A DNA stretch of 7,569 nt from Richelia sp. UBA3308 (GTDB lineage: Bacteria; Cyanobacteriota; Cyanobacteriia; Cyanobacteriales; Nostocaceae), in assembly GCA_002361335.1 (NCBI GenBank), contig DESS01000285.1:1-7569 (forward strand), read 5' to 3'. Position numbers and translations under genes: made by a program. This document shows, piece by piece, positions 1-6,730 of the stretch. The notes under the pieces were generated by a model. It was not told the DNA's origin. It searched no databases and saw only the letters and a list, made by a program, of their open reading frames with translations. The first letter of the stretch is position 1. Every line of letters starts with the position of its first letter.

Positions 1-1301
1 TACCAGTAACTGCAACAGAAGTCAACATTCAACCTTTACAAAAATTTGTTTTTGGTGATGGTTATGTTTCAGCAGTGCGAGGAAAGCATTTAACTTTTGA
101 AACTTCAGGAACTATCACTTATATAAAAAAAGTAAATGGACGGGATTTGCGAGAGGGAGATTTTGTGAAAGGGGGTGAATTACTCGCAAAAGTAGACGAT
201 CGCAAACTCAGAGCAGAATTAGCACAAGCACAAGCCCAAACAGCTGAAGCAGAAACTCAAAGGGTAACAGCACAAGCTAATATTTCCCAAGCGAATGCAT
301 CTGTAGAACAAGCTAAAGCAGATGTAATTAGAGCACAAGCTGACTTGCTAGCCGCAAGAGACGCTTATAGGTTAGCAGCATCAGAATTAGAACGACGGGA
401 AAAACTATTCGCACAAGGAGCCATTTCCATCTCCGATGTTGATGTTTACAGAAATAAAGCCAAAGAGGCTTCAGCAAAAGTCATAGCGGCCGAAGCTCAA
501 ATAACTGCTGCTCAAAGTCAAGTAAAATCAGCTCGGGGACAGCTAATATCAGCACAATCTCAACTTGAATCAACAGGAGCCACCATAGCTTCAGCTCGTG
601 CTAAACAAAATCGTTCCAATGTCAACCTCGAGGATACGGTAATTCAAGCACCTTTTAATGGTATTGTCGCTCACATGAATATCCGAGAAGGTGACTACTG
701 GACAACCCAAAGGTTACAAGTTACCGGGGATTATCAAAATATAGTGGATTCAGTACCGATAATTTTGATTGATCCCGGAGAATACGAAGTCACACTAAGA
801 TTACCAGCTTTTGATGGAGCTTTAGTGCGTCCCAATCAATCAGCCTATGTGGTATTAGACAAGGATATGAGTGCAGCTTCTACAAGAGGGATGTCACAAG
901 AAACTCTATTGAGCCTTGCCAGAGCTAGAGGTAAAGTATTCTCAGTCAGCCCTTCAGTTTCTCCTGGGGAGCGTGCGGTACAAGTAACAGTTCGTTTAAA
1001 TGGGGGAATGAAAAATGTACGGGATGGCGAACGGGTTTCTGTGTGGTTAGCTGTGGAAAATAACCCCCGTGCCCTTACAGTTCCTCCAGATGCAATTGTT
1101 TACCGCGATCGAAAACCCCATGTTTTCATTGTGGATAAAGAGAAGGAAATAGTTAAATTACGTGCTGTTTTAGAAGGAATTCGTGGAATTTCACAACAGG
1201 AAATTAGAAGCGGTGTTAAACCTGGGGAGTTAGTTGTTACAGAAGGACGAAATCGTTTAGTTGATGGCACACCTGTAGAGGTTGTTGATGTTAAGGAATA
1301 A
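1..1301 (+). CDS. RND efflux pump periplasmic adaptor (HlyD/AcrA-type membrane fusion protein), 5' partial
   Basis: The reading frame is open from base 3 to the TAA at 1299-1301, and residues before the GTG at 75 (ending GYVSAV) already belong to the first beta-strands of the adaptor. The GTG is therefore an internal valine codon; the true start and signal/lipid anchor lie upstream. In order: first half of the lipoyl (barrel-sandwich) domain, about nt 60-200, with a GGELLAKVDD turn; a long Ala/Gln-rich alpha-helical coiled-coil hairpin, about nt 200-620; the second lipoyl half (VIQAPFNGIVAHMNIREGD), about nt 640-700; then beta-barrel and membrane-proximal domains. The hairpin tip carries the RLS motif, R-x3-L-x6-S (RREKLFAQGAIS, nt 393-428), known in adaptors that dock on TolC-type outer-membrane channels. 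The protein should bridge the downstream RND permease to such a channel in the periplasm. It is probably co-transcribed with the permease. Substrate cannot be read from the sequence. Confidence 0.93.
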   Translation, partial: PVTATEVNIQPLQKFVFGDGYVSAVRGKHLTFETSGTITYIKKVNGRDLREGDFVKGGELLAKVDDRKLRAELAQAQAQTAEAETQRVTAQANISQANASVEQAKADVIRAQADLLAARDAYRLAASELERREKLFAQGAISISDVDVYRNKAKEASAKVIAAEAQITAAQSQVKSARGQLISAQSQLESTGATIASARAKQNRSNVNLEDTVIQAPFNGIVAHMNIREGDYWTTQRLQVTGDYQNIVDSVPIILIDPGEYEVTLRLPAFDGALVRPNQSAYVVLDKDMSAASTRGMSQETLLSLARARGKVFSVSPSVSPGERAVQVTVRLNGGMKNVRDGERVSVWLAVENNPRALTVPPDAIVYRDRKPHVFIVDKEKEIVKLRAVLEGIRGISQQEIRSGVKPGELVVTEGRNRLVDGTPVEVVDVKE

Positions 1302-1335
1302 GAACATAGGGTAAGAATTTAAAATTCAACAGCAC

Positions 1336-1405
1336 TTAACTCATCACTCCTAATTCTTAATAAAGTCCAATTACCGATTGCCAATTACTAATCCCCAATT
1401 GAAAA
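1336..1405. repeat. Degenerate heptanucleotide-periodic spacer between adaptor and permease
   Basis: Reading in steps of seven from 1336 gives ttaactc, atcactc, ctaattc, ttaataa, agtccaa, ttaccga, ttgccaa, ttactaa, tccccaa and ttgaaaa. The clearest part, 1367-1401, reads as CCAATTA-like units (ccaatta, ccgattg, ccaatta, ctaatcc, ccaattg). Short heptameric repeats of this kind are well known in intergenic DNA of heterocystous cyanobacteria. Just upstream sits a perfect 13-bp dyad, GAATTT-A-AAATTC (1315-1327), and an 8-bp inverted pair TAAGAATT/AATTCTTA (1312-1319, 1352-1359). The tract runs almost to the permease start codon and contains no Shine-Dalgarno sequence. Confidence 0.5.
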
Positions 1406-1409
1406 TTTT

Positions 1410-4400
1410 ATGACTTCTGAATTAGTTGCCCTCCCAGGAGGAAAACGTAACCATGACGATGTACCAGATGTCAATAGTGCTTCTGGTTTAGTTAAATTCT
1501 TTTTCCTAAAAACAGTTTTTGGTATTCTGCTAATAATTTTGCTCGTCTTTGGCGGGTTAATGGCTTACCAATCAATGGTTAAAGAAGCAGATCCAGATAT
1601 AAAAATTGCTAGGGCAATGGTTACCACTACCTGGGCAGGAGCAGATCCAGAAACTATTGAATCTCAAGTTACGGACAAGATTGAAACGGAACTTAAATCC
1701 CTTAAAGGGTTAAAAAAAGTTGAAAGTTCTTCTTTTAATGGTGTTTCCAAAATTAGCGTTGAGTTTGTTGCTAATGCTGATGTAACCGAATCAATCCAGT
1801 TATTACGTCAAAAGGTAGATGACGCGGAACCAGAAATTAATATTGATGCTGACAAACCAAAAATTGACCAAATATCTGTACAAGATGCTCCGATTTTGAC
1901 TGTTGCTCTCTATGGTAAATTAGACCCTCCTGTTTTAAGTAGAGCAGCAGAAGATATTCAAGAAAGATTGGAAAAAGTTCCTGGAGTGCGCGAAGTCGAT
2001 TTGGTGGGACAAAGGGATGAAGTTATTCATGTGCAACTTATACCCAGTCGTCTCAGTGCTTTGGGTATTTCTCCTACAACGGTGAGTAACCGCATTCAAA
2101 CTGGAAATCGGGATATGCCTTGGGACCAAATTGAAAATGCTCAAATTGGTTCCCAGGTGCGTCTATATGGACGGTTTCGGACTCTAGAAGACTTGCGTAG
2201 TTTACCTATAACCCGTTTGGGTGGTGACGAAGGTAGGGTAGTACGTTTAGATGAAGTTGCTCAAATACGTCGAGATTTAGAACGGGAAAAAACCCGTGCC
2301 TTTATTAGTTGGAAAGGTTCGGAGTTTGAACCAGTAGTTAATTTGGAAGTCGTAAAAGTACCTGGTTCTGACACAATTAATGTAATTAGTAATGCCTTGC
2401 AAGGATTGGAATCGATAAAAAAAGATCCAAATACCTGGCCTCATAGCATGGATTATCGCATCACCTCTAGGGATGACGAAACTATTGAGAAAGATCAAAG
2501 TGATTTGATTAGTAATGTTGTTCAGGCGGTAATTTGTGTTTTTATCATTTTATTGGTAGCCCTGACTTGGCGAGAAGCTCTAATTGCTGGTTTATCAATT
2601 CCCATAACTTTTTTGGGCGCAATATTTATTCTGTGGTTAACGGGACAAACTCTCAACAGCATGATTTTGTATGGCATGGTGTTAGCCCTGGGTTTGTTGG
2701 TGGATGTATTTATTTTGATGATGGAAGGGATGCATGATGGGTTGTTTGTTGAAGGTTTAAGTTTCGACCAAGCCGCCTTGAAAACCGTGAAAACCTATGC
2801 TGGACCAGCTTTTACCGGTCAACTGACAACTATTTTGGCAATGGCTCCCTTAATGGCAATTAGCGGTACTATGGGTAAATTTGTCCGCTTGATGCCAATT
2901 ACAGCAATTATTTGTTTATTGTTGAGTTATGCGATCGCCCTTTTAGTTGATATCCCCCTATCGCGTTTTCTTTTGGGTAATGTCAAAGGTGGAGCAAAAA
3001 AAACCCGCATTGATAAATTGACGGAATGGTTTTCTGAGAAATTTAACCGTTGGAGTCTAAATTTTACAGTACGCAATAGAGCTACTTCTGCAGCTTGGAT
3101 TGCTGGTGCTTTAGCACTATTTATTTGTGCTTTGTTGGCAGTGGCGCAATTACCAGGATCTCTTTTCCCCGATGATGATAGACGCAATGTGAGTATTAAT
3201 ATAGAATTGCCACCCAGCGCAACTTTAAATCAATCTCAGCAAGTAGCGGATGATTTGGGAGAAATTTTACGCTCCAAAACTTATTTTGAAAGTGTCACCA
3301 AATTAGTCGGACAAAAAAGTAATTTAGTGAGTGAAAGTGGAATGAAACCCACCCAAGATAATTATTTACTGGGTTTCTCAACAGTATTTACTAAAGAAGA
3401 GCAACGTGAATTAACATCCTATGAATATGTTGATAAGTTACGCACCGAATTAAAACAAGCACTGCGTCGTTATCCTGGTGCATCAATAGTCCTAAATACT
3501 CCCGGTACTGGAGATAGTGGCGATCCCATTGAAGTTGAACTCAGAGGGAATGATATGGAGAAACTGCGGCAAATTTCCGGAGAAGTTCAACTAGCACTGC
3601 GTCAAATAGAAGGTACTCAAGATGTACGCGACGGTTTGGGGGATATGCGTTCTGATGTAAAACTCCAACCCCGACGGGAAGCCATGGATTTTTATGGGAT
3701 TACTCAGGATGATTTGGCCATGCAGGGACGCTACATCATGACTGATAACGATATTGGTGACTACCCCATTGGTGGTGGTGAAGATGATTTAGAAATTCGT
3801 CTTTCCACAGCTTTTCCTTCCCGTCAAGGTGCTGTTGGTGGCCCTACCCGTAGAGATGAGTTAACGACAATTCGATTGTTTTCTCCAGATAAAGGAGCAG
3901 TATCGGGACGATCGGTACTAGATATTGAAGAAAGTGTGGCTCCCCTATCAATTACCCATACCGATACAGAACGCACCGTTACAGTTTATTCCAAAACTAA
4001 TAATCGAACTGCTGGTGAAATTTTGGCAGATTTAGAGCCAAAATTAGAGCAAATGAAGAAAAAATGGGGTGCTGGTTACGATTACAAATTTGCTGGTGAT
4101 GCAGAAACTCAAGGTGAAACCTTTGGTTCGGCAATTCAAATGTCATATGTTGCAGTATTTTTAGTATTCTCAGTACTGGTGTTGCAATTTGGCTCCTTCA
4201 CCCAACCTTTTATTATTATGCTCTCCATTCCTTTTGCTTTCATCGGCACTTTTGGTGGTTTTTCCCTATTTCAAATCCCTCTTTCCTTTCCCGCAATTAT
4301 TGGTATTATTTCTCTGGTAGGAATTGTAGTTAATGATGCCATAGTCATGGTGGAAACCATGAACAAACATCGGGAAAATGGCATGAAAGTACGACAAGCA

Positions 4401-4601
4401 GCAGCTCGCGGTGCATCTGACAGATTGCGCCCAATATTAACTACCAGTATCACTACCATTGTAGGTTTAATTCCCTTAGCAATTAGCGATCCGGTATGGT
4501 TTCCCCTGTGTATGGCAATTATCTTTGGTTTGTGTGCATCCACTTTAATTGCCTTGTTAGTCATTCCTTGCTTGTACTTGCAGCTTACACCTAATAATTA
4601 A
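1410..4601 (+). CDS. RND-family efflux permease (AcrB/MMPL-type inner-membrane transporter)
   Basis: This 1063-residue protein has the full RND length and topology. TM1 is about residues 34-55, followed by a large periplasmic porter loop (about 56-365), TM2-TM6 (about 366-518), TM7 (about 558-582), a second large loop (about 583-906), and TM8-TM12 (about 908-1060). Family signatures include WAGADPETIESQV near residue 75 in the first loop, GMVLALGLLVD in TM4 and SLVGIVVNDAIVMVE in TM10. It should use proton antiport to export a compound through the adaptor encoded 108 bp upstream and an unlinked outer-membrane channel. The heavy-metal (CzcA) TM4 signature is absent, so a drug, lipid or metabolite substrate is more likely, but this is inference. 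Odd points: TM4 has D432 followed by V433 where AcrB has the proton-relay pair D407-D408; N975-D976 occupy the position of AcrB K940-N941; the N-terminus extends about 33 residues before TM1; and no Shine-Dalgarno precedes the ATG. No other ATG lies between 1410 and TM1. Confidence 0.95.
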   Translation: MTSELVALPGGKRNHDDVPDVNSASGLVKFFFLKTVFGILLIILLVFGGLMAYQSMVKEADPDIKIARAMVTTTWAGADPETIESQVTDKIETELKSLKGLKKVESSSFNGVSKISVEFVANADVTESIQLLRQKVDDAEPEINIDADKPKIDQISVQDAPILTVALYGKLDPPVLSRAAEDIQERLEKVPGVREVDLVGQRDEVIHVQLIPSRLSALGISPTTVSNRIQTGNRDMPWDQIENAQIGSQVRLYGRFRTLEDLRSLPITRLGGDEGRVVRLDEVAQIRRDLEREKTRAFISWKGSEFEPVVNLEVVKVPGSDTINVISNALQGLESIKKDPNTWPHSMDYRITSRDDETIEKDQSDLISNVVQAVICVFIILLVALTWREALIAGLSIPITFLGAIFILWLTGQTLNSMILYGMVLALGLLVDVFILMMEGMHDGLFVEGLSFDQAALKTVKTYAGPAFTGQLTTILAMAPLMAISGTMGKFVRLMPITAIICLLLSYAIALLVDIPLSRFLLGNVKGGAKKTRIDKLTEWFSEKFNRWSLNFTVRNRATSAAWIAGALALFICALLAVAQLPGSLFPDDDRRNVSINIELPPSATLNQSQQVADDLGEILRSKTYFESVTKLVGQKSNLVSESGMKPTQDNYLLGFSTVFTKEEQRELTSYEYVDKLRTELKQALRRYPGASIVLNTPGTGDSGDPIEVELRGNDMEKLRQISGEVQLALRQIEGTQDVRDGLGDMRSDVKLQPRREAMDFYGITQDDLAMQGRYIMTDNDIGDYPIGGGEDDLEIRLSTAFPSRQGAVGGPTRRDELTTIRLFSPDKGAVSGRSVLDIEESVAPLSITHTDTERTVTVYSKTNNRTAGEILADLEPKLEQMKKKWGAGYDYKFAGDAETQGETFGSAIQMSYVAVFLVFSVLVLQFGSFTQPFIIMLSIPFAFIGTFGGFSLFQIPLSFPAIIGIISLVGIVVNDAIVMVETMNKHRENGMKVRQAAARGASDRLRPILTTSITTIVGLIPLAISDPVWFPLCMAIIFGLCASTLIALLVIPCLYLQLTPNN
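2931..2938. repeat. HIP1 octamer GCGATCGC
   Basis: A perfect copy of HIP1, the palindrome strongly over-represented in many cyanobacterial genomes, lies within the permease gene. It supports the taxonomic call. Confidence 0.85.
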
Positions 4602-4631
4602 TCAAATTCCTTATAATTAATCAAATTTCTT
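4594..4631. repeat. 19-bp tandem duplication across the permease stop codon
   Basis: Two adjacent copies of ATAATTAATCAAATTYCTT, at 4594-4612 and 4613-4631, differ at one base (18/19 identical). The first copy contains the TAA stop of the permease (4599-4601), so the stop is duplicated as well. The copies abut with no spacer, which suggests a local slippage duplication rather than a functional site. The rest of 4632-4686 is AT-rich with no gene or clear terminator. Confidence 0.75.
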
Positions 4632-4686
4632 TGAATATATATTGACAAATTGGCATTGTTCTGAAACTAAATTTGAATTTTCTTAG

Positions 4687-4802
4687 GACTTACACAACTG
4701 GCTGCCTTTTCTTTAGTGGTGCTTGTACACTGACTGATTTTTAACTTAATAATAAGGCAATCAGGGGGCACCACCCGAGTCCACCAGACAATTGCGTAAG
4801 TC
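4687..4802. mobile_element. MITE-like element with imperfect terminal inverted repeats (116 bp)
   Basis: The left end reads GACTTACACAACTG (4687-4700). The right end, CAATTGCGTAAGTC (4789-4802), has the reverse complement GACTTACGCAATTG, so 12 of 14 positions match. Inside there are further nested inverted pairs: GTGGTGC (4716-4722) with GCACCAC (4768-4774), and CTGATT (4734-4739) with AATCAG (4759-4764). The whole element could fold into a long imperfect hairpin. There is no coding capacity. Ends of the GACTTACGCA type recur in cyanobacterial insertion sequences and their non-autonomous derivatives, to my recollection. I see no clear target-site duplication in the flanks. The alternative is an intergenic hairpin repeat of unknown origin. 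Confidence 0.6.
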
Positions 4803-4830
4803 AAGTTTCAAACCAGGGAAATTGAGGAAT

Positions 4831-4839
4831 TGATATAAT
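4831..4839 (+). promoter_or_regulatory. Extended -10 promoter of the toxin-antitoxin locus
   Basis: TGATATAAT is a perfect extended -10 element (TGn plus TATAAT at 4834-4839). No good -35 hexamer is visible at the normal distance (around 4811-4816), as is common for extended -10 promoters. Transcription would begin near 4846, leaving a leader of about 30 bases before the preferred antitoxin start at 4878. The MITE-like element ends only about 30 bp upstream. Confidence 0.5.
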
Positions 4840-4850
4840 ATATTGGATAT

Positions 4851-4864
4851 ATGACCATAGTCAT
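4851..4864. promoter_or_regulatory. Dyad at the predicted transcription start, candidate autoregulatory operator
   Basis: ATGAC-CATA-GTCAT is a perfect inverted repeat with 5-bp arms, just downstream of the extended -10 and before the antitoxin start. Phd/YefM antitoxins bind palindromes in their own promoters, so this placement fits an operator. The role is inferred from position only; the dyad is short and could arise by chance. Confidence 0.35.
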
Positions 4865-4877
4865 GACTAGGGGCATT

Positions 4878-5105
4878 ATGAAAACTATTTCCAAAAGTAA
4901 ACTTAAAAGCAAGCTGTTAGAGTTATTACGCCTTGTGGAGTCAGGAGGGGAAGAAATAGTAGTAACCGATAGGGGAAAGCCAGTGGTAAAAATCTCTAAA
5001 TATGGCGATTCACCTTCAACAGAAGAGCTATTTGGACAAATGCGGGGTAAAGTAAAGTATTTTGAGGATTTAACGACTCCAACAACTGAGGAATGGGGCG
5101 AATAG
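4878..5105 (+). CDS. Type II antitoxin, Phd/YefM family
   Basis: This 75-residue protein begins MKTISKSKLKSKLLELLRLV and continues with the family core EEIVVTDRGKPVVKISKY. These form the N-terminal DNA-binding fold that Phd/YefM dimers use to bind their own operator. The C-terminal part (SPSTEELFGQMRGKVKYFEDLTTPTTEEWGE is within residues 45-75, summarised here by its ends) is charged and is expected to wrap and inhibit the toxin. I chose the ATG at 4878 over in-frame ATGs at 4851 and 4863: the family normally begins here, AGGGG (4869-4873) lies just upstream, and a start at 4851 would leave only about 5 bases of leader and put the start inside the candidate operator. The stop overlaps the toxin start by one base (TAGTG). 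The reading frame is intact and probably autoregulated. Confidence 0.85.
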   Translation: MKTISKSKLKSKLLELLRLVESGGEEIVVTDRGKPVVKISKYGDSPSTEELFGQMRGKVKYFEDLTTPTTEEWGE

Positions 5106-5496
5106 TGAAAATTGTCCTGGATACTTGTGCTTTAATTTGGTGGAGCTTAGATCCAGAAAAACTTTCTCAAGCTGCAACAGAAGCCTCCAGGAGATGGAAA
5201 ACTTAAAAAACGGAATTGTTCCTTCTATTGCTATTTGGGAAATCGCCATCAAAATCAAAAATAAAAAACTAGATTTAGGAGTCGATCTTAAAGAATATGT
5301 CGCTTCTTTGAAAAAGTCGAGTGTTATAAATATTGTTCCTATTGATGAAGATGTGTGGCTAGAAAGTGTCAAACTAGAATGGGGGCATCGAGATCCAGTA
5401 GATAGAGTTGTAGTAGCATTAGCTAGCGTTAACCAAGCTTCAATTATCACATCAGATAAACAAATAAGAAATTTTTACTCAAATGTGATTTGGTAA
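5105..5496 (+). pseudogene. vapC: PIN-domain toxin (VapC-like ribonuclease), frameshifted
   Basis: The GTG at 5105 overlaps the antitoxin stop (TAGTG) and opens a VapC N-terminus, MKIVLDTCALIWWSLDPEKL, but this frame stops at the TAA at 5204-5206 after 33 codons. The rest of the PIN domain continues in another frame to the TAA at 5494-5496: GIVPSIAIWEIAIK, then HRDPVDRVVVALAS, then ITSDKQIRNFYSNVIW. The four-acid PIN site is thus split: Asp at 5120-5122 in the first frame; Glu at 5239-5241, Asp at 5392-5394 and 5401-5403, and Asp at 5455-5457 in the second. Adding one base near 5183-5190 (for example TCCAG to TCCCAG) would join them as TEAS-QEMENLKNG in a 130-residue protein, the usual VapC length. 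PIN toxins cut RNA using Mg2+. No canonical -1 slippery heptamer is present before the stop. A sequencing error remains possible. Confidence 0.8.
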
Positions 5497-5499
5497 ATA

Positions 5500-5527
5500 G
5501 GAGTGAGGAGTGAGGAGGGCGGAAGGA
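5500..5527. repeat. Short heptamer repeat GGAGTGA
   Basis: Two perfect GGAGTGA units (5500-5506, 5507-5513) are followed in phase by two degenerate ones, GGAGGGC and GGAAGGA. They begin right after the toxin stop codon. This is another example of the heptameric intergenic repeats typical of filamentous cyanobacteria. Confidence 0.55.
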
Positions 5528-5552
5528 ACGAAGTTTAAATTCTTCACCTTCC
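5521..5552. terminator. Possible hairpin between convergent genes
   Basis: GGAAGG (5521-5526) pairs with CCTTCC (5547-5552), and GAAG (5530-5533) pairs with CTTC (5542-5545). These enclose an 8-base AT loop with a small internal loop. It lies between the toxin remnant (+) and the WecA-like gene (-), where a bidirectional terminator would be expected. There is no clean U-tract on either side, so the call is weak. Confidence 0.25.
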
Positions 5553-5574
5553 TTCTCCCCTTGTCCTCTTCCAT

Positions 5575-6654
5575 TCATGCTTTTTGTATTTTCCGCAAAA
5601 CGGTAAATGCTAAAAGGATAAAAATTGTTAGGGTGGTGACAATAATTAGTACCGGAGTCATTTGTCGTATGGTCATTCCTAACCAGTTGAAAACTAAAGT
5701 TATTGACCATAGAATAAATACTGCGTGTCTTTGTGATAAACCCCAAGCTAATAAACGATGGTGAAAATGGTCTTTTCCGGGGGTGTTCAGAGGGTTTTTA
5801 CCTGCTGCTAAACGCCCTATAAAAACTTGGGTAGTGTCCAGTACAGGTAACAGAAGAAACATGACTGGGGGTAAGACAGACAAGACGGTAGTTATTTGCA
5901 ATTCACCTAAAATACTAGTTGCCGCTAATACATAACCAAAAAAATATGCTCCGGCATCACCCATAATAATTTTTGATGGATGGAAATTATGGCGTAAAAA
6001 GCCTAATGCAGAACCACCCAAAGCCGCTAAAACTAAAGTTGCCGCCGCACGGTTAGGAAACTGCGCCGAAACAGCTAACAAACTCATGGCTGTGATAAAA
6101 CTAACTCCTCCCGCCAAACCGTCTATACCGTCCATCAAATTAATGGCATTGGTAATTCCTACTACCCACACTACTGTAAGTAATGTTGACAGTGTGGAAT
6201 CTATGGGAGTACCAAAAGTTAAATCAAAACCAATATCGTTAGCAACTAGCAAAAGCGCCGTAAAAATTTGTACCAATAATCGAAAAGAAGAGGGTAAGCT
6301 AAATTGGTCGTCAATAAAACCTACCAAAACCAGTATTGAACCGCCTAATAACACGGTTAAAACTTGTGCTAACACATTTTCTAATTCAATCGGTCGTAAT
6401 AAACTAGCAAGAGTAACAGCGGCAATTACTCCTCCATAAATTGCTAATCCTCCCGCATTCGGTAAGGGTTCTTTGTTCAAACGCCTGGCATTTGGCTGAT
6501 CTGCCCAACCGACACGTAAAGCAAATGTACGTATCCGGGGGATTAAGCTCCAGGTGACAACTAAAGCTAATAAAAACGTAAACACTACTGCCAACCAGCC
6601 GGAACCGCTTGGTTCAGCAATACCGAGAGATTTAAGGAAACTGTATATATTCAT
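5575..6654 (-). CDS. WecA/TagO-like polyprenyl-phosphate GlcNAc-1-phosphate transferase (MraY family, glycosyltransferase 4)
   Basis: A 359-residue polytopic membrane enzyme with all the expected motifs of the MraY/WecA superfamily: NKEPLPNAGGLAIY (60-73), GFIDD (112-116) with the Mg2+-binding Asp pair D115-D116, NAINLMDGIDGLAGG (169-183), GDAGAYFFGY (232-241), and the cytosolic H-x-H-H motif DHFHHRL (295-301). Members transfer a sugar-1-phosphate from a UDP-sugar, usually GlcNAc, to undecaprenyl phosphate at the inner membrane, starting synthesis of O-antigen, teichoic acid or exopolysaccharide. The HxHH motif points to the WecA/TagO branch rather than peptidoglycan MraY. The ATG at 6654 is the first possible start after an in-frame stop five codons upstream. 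GGGAG directly abuts the ATG, too close for an ideal Shine-Dalgarno. The gene is divergent from groEL2 and convergent with the toxin remnant, so it is probably transcribed alone. Confidence 0.9.
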   Translation of the reverse strand: MNIYSFLKSLGIAEPSGSGWLAVVFTFLLALVVTWSLIPRIRTFALRVGWADQPNARRLNKEPLPNAGGLAIYGGVIAAVTLASLLRPIELENVLAQVLTVLLGGSILVLVGFIDDQFSLPSSFRLLVQIFTALLLVANDIGFDLTFGTPIDSTLSTLLTVVWVVGITNAINLMDGIDGLAGGVSFITAMSLLAVSAQFPNRAAATLVLAALGGSALGFLRHNFHPSKIIMGDAGAYFFGYVLAATSILGELQITTVLSVLPPVMFLLLPVLDTTQVFIGRLAAGKNPLNTPGKDHFHHRLLAWGLSQRHAVFILWSITLVFNWLGMTIRQMTPVLIIVTTLTIFILLAFTVLRKIQKA

Positions 6655-6730
6655 CTCCCGATTCCTTCATTACTGACAGACAATTACATGAGCTTCAACT
6701 GTATATTAATCATTTTTGTTCCCAATATCT

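Noticed and set aside
75..77. GTG at 75 as the start of the adaptor gene
   Set aside because: The same frame is open back to base 3 and encodes adaptor-like sequence, so the GTG is an internal valine codon of a gene cut by the window edge.
2927..3187. Minus-strand open frames inside the permease (here and at 1935-2144, 2277-2498 and 4271-4564)
   Set aside because: All lie opposite a continuous, conserved RND coding frame with no independent support.
4642..4670. TTGACA (4642-4647) as a promoter after the permease
   Set aside because: No acceptable -10 hexamer sits 16-18 bp downstream; AACTAA at the right place is too poor.
4724..4729. TGTACA as a YefM-type operator
   Set aside because: It matches a hexamer known from some YefM promoters, but lies over 100 bp upstream of the -10, inside the MITE-like element.
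4851..4877. In-frame ATGs at 4851 and 4863 as antitoxin starts
   Set aside because: They would add residues not typical of Phd/YefM proteins, lie within or next to the dyad at the predicted transcription start, and have less support than the ATG at 4878, which has AGGGG upstream.
5186..5206. Programmed -1 frameshift in the toxin gene
   Set aside because: No X-XXY-YYZ slippery heptamer in the zero frame was found before the TAA at 5204, and a one-base deletion is a simpler explanation.
5070..5450. 126-residue open frame on the minus strand opposite the antitoxin end and toxin
   Set aside because: It mirrors the coding sequence of the toxin locus, shows no recognisable family, and has no upstream signals.
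5447..5764. Small open frames on both strands across the spacer and the 3' end of the WecA-like gene
   Set aside because: They overlap the repeat spacer and true coding DNA in other frames, and give low-complexity or unrecognisable products.
6086..6439. 117-residue open frame on the plus strand inside the WecA-like gene
   Set aside because: It is antisense to a well-conserved membrane enzyme, and its composition reflects the complementary codons.
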